Assembly (NCBI GenBank): GCA_021647345.1
Contig: JAKIUX010000047.1
Location: 1-7,004, forward strand
From: Hydrogenimonas sp.
GTDB taxonomy: Bacteria > Campylobacterota > Campylobacteria > Campylobacterales > Hydrogenimonadaceae
Length of the DNA stretch: 7,004 nt
Direction: 5' to 3'
Shown here: positions 6,814-7,004 of the stretch, piece by piece
How positions within the stretch are numbered: position 1 is the stretch's first letter
Layout: each line of letters starts with the position of its first letter
Position numbers and translations under genes: made by a program
The notes under the pieces: model-generated
Database searches by the model: none
What the model saw: the letters and a program-made list of their open reading frames with translations, nothing else
Told to the model about the DNA's origin: nothing

Positions 6814-6929
6814 TTTAAAGTAGTATTCTTTGTAAAATCAATAACTCAATTAGACAAAAGCCCTATTTTTAGGTAAACTTACTCAAATTAAATAGAACAC
6901 TTTTTGTGATAGTTAATTGTCATATACAG
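6739..6929. repeat. Long-spaced imperfect inverted repeat
   Basis: CTGTATATGACAAATAAC (6739-6756) pairs with GTTAATTGTCATATACAG (6912-6929), with 17 of 18 positions complementary. Weaker complementarity extends outward by roughly a dozen bases on each side (GTTTAATA against CAATAAAC). The arms are separated by 155 bases. Such a layout fits the ends of a miniature inverted-repeat element or transposon remnant, or the closing stem of a structured RNA. No encoded protein helps to decide. Confidence 0.65.
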
Positions 6930-6950
6930 CAATAAACATCAAAAGTGTTC
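6895..6950. repeat. Second inverted repeat enclosing the right arm of the first
   Basis: GAACACTTTT (6895-6904) and AAAAGTGTTC (6941-6950) are perfect 10-bp complements with 36 bases between them. The right arm of the larger repeat (6912-6929) lies in that loop, so the two structures are interleaved rather than simply stacked; both can form only as a pseudoknot-like arrangement or as alternatives. Confidence 0.6.
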
Positions 6951-6962
6951 GTTGAATAAAGA

Positions 6963-6993
6963 GGTATCCCTGCGACTGTGTCGCAGGGATACC
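6963..6993. terminator. GC-rich perfect hairpin at the right edge
   Basis: GGTATCCCTGCGA (6963-6975) and TCGCAGGGATACC (6981-6993) form a perfect 13-bp stem with the loop CTGTG. On the minus strand it is followed by CTCTTTATT, a modest T-rich tract, so it could terminate a minus-strand gene lying to the right of the window. Equally it resembles the ATCCCTGCG-type palindromes often scattered between genes as small repeats. It also marks the return to less AT-rich DNA. Confidence 0.55.
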
Positions 6994-7004
6994 GGCAGTG
7001 CTGA

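Larger units (their letters stand above)
5116..6955. other. AT-rich segment, probable horizontally acquired or rearranged block
   Basis: Composition changes abruptly at the lipoprotein start codon. Sample lines show the contrast: 3181-3240 (in ubiD) has 34 G/C of 60, while 5221-5280 has 14 of 60. Low G/C continues through the truncated peptidase, the histidine kinase and the following gene-free DNA, until a GC-rich hairpin begins at about 6963. Both genes inside are truncated at their 3' ends. No integrase, transposase, tRNA or clear target-site duplication is visible, so how it arrived is unknown. The right edge is approximate. Confidence 0.6.
6665..7004. other. Gene-free AT-rich region with repeats
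   Basis: About 340 bases with no reading frame that resembles a protein on either strand. It begins with an A/T-only hairpin candidate (TAAAATAACCATTTTA, 6672-6687) and a T run at 6705-6711, which may form a weak terminator for the kinase. It then holds two nested inverted repeats and a direct repeat (listed separately), and a small CCTATTTTTAGG hairpin near 6861-6872. It ends in a GC-rich palindrome. No tRNA, CRISPR or reverse-transcriptase gene is visible. Confidence 0.7.

Noticed and set aside
6730..6945. Retron non-coding RNA
   Set aside because: The arm layout is suggestive, but no reverse transcriptase, no convincing msr stem-loops and no branching-G context can be shown within the window; kept only as one option in the repeat finding.
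6665..7004. Integron attC site or gene-cassette array
   Set aside because: No paired R''/R' core sites in the right order were found around the hairpin, and there is no integrase.
1..7004. CRISPR array, tRNA or rRNA genes
   Set aside because: No regularly spaced repeats and no cloverleaf or rRNA-like sequence were seen on either strand.

Overview
The window looks like chromosomal DNA of a campylobacterotal (epsilonproteobacterial) chemolithotroph, of the Sulfurimonas/Sulfurovum/Hydrogenimonas kind. The main evidence is the gene order proS - fxsA - dsbC-like - hemC - ubiD, which resembles the proS/hemC/ubiD neighbourhood I recall from Campylobacter and its relatives. The protein sequences and the style of the short intergenic palindromes agree. 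I cannot name the species.

Positions 1-4397 form one tightly packed plus-strand housekeeping operon. It holds the C-terminal third or less of prolyl-tRNA synthetase, an FxsA-type membrane protein, a secreted DsbC/DsbG-like thioredoxin-fold protein with a CPFC active site, hydroxymethylbilane synthase (heme synthesis), and a UbiD-family decarboxylase (probably a late step of futalosine-pathway menaquinone synthesis). Spacings run from overlaps of 4 and about 47 bases to gaps of 4 and 19 bases, so co-transcription and translational coupling are likely. The promoter lies left of the window. At 4434-4454 a perfect hairpin with a T-rich tract on its minus-strand side separates this operon from a convergent minus-strand gene.

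That convergent gene (4514-5122, minus) encodes an ABC-type transport auxiliary lipoprotein of the PqiC/MlaD-partner type. Its start codon sits on a sharp break. Immediately upstream the DNA becomes much more AT-rich, and the sequence there is the 5' part of an unrelated YgjP-like zinc metallopeptidase gene. That gene is cut off at the conserved KNxKT segment, before RWGSC and the HExxH zinc site. The lipoprotein therefore appears to have lost its normal upstream region, including the MCE-transporter genes that usually accompany it, to an inserted or rearranged segment.

The AT-rich segment (about 5116-6955) carries the truncated peptidase on the minus strand and, divergently, a PAS/sensor histidine kinase (5711-6664). 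The kinase has a four-cysteine cluster in its PAS domain. It stops just after the N-box region, inside a VHNP-like motif, so the ATP-binding domain is incomplete. Next come about 300 bases of gene-free AT-rich DNA with nested inverted and direct repeats, and then a GC-rich perfect 13-bp hairpin (6963-6993) where composition returns towards that of the left part. The most plausible reading is a small, decaying, horizontally acquired segment that has broken into a transporter operon. I see no intact novel system, but the break point, the cysteine-cluster kinase and the repeat-rich non-coding block deserve a check.
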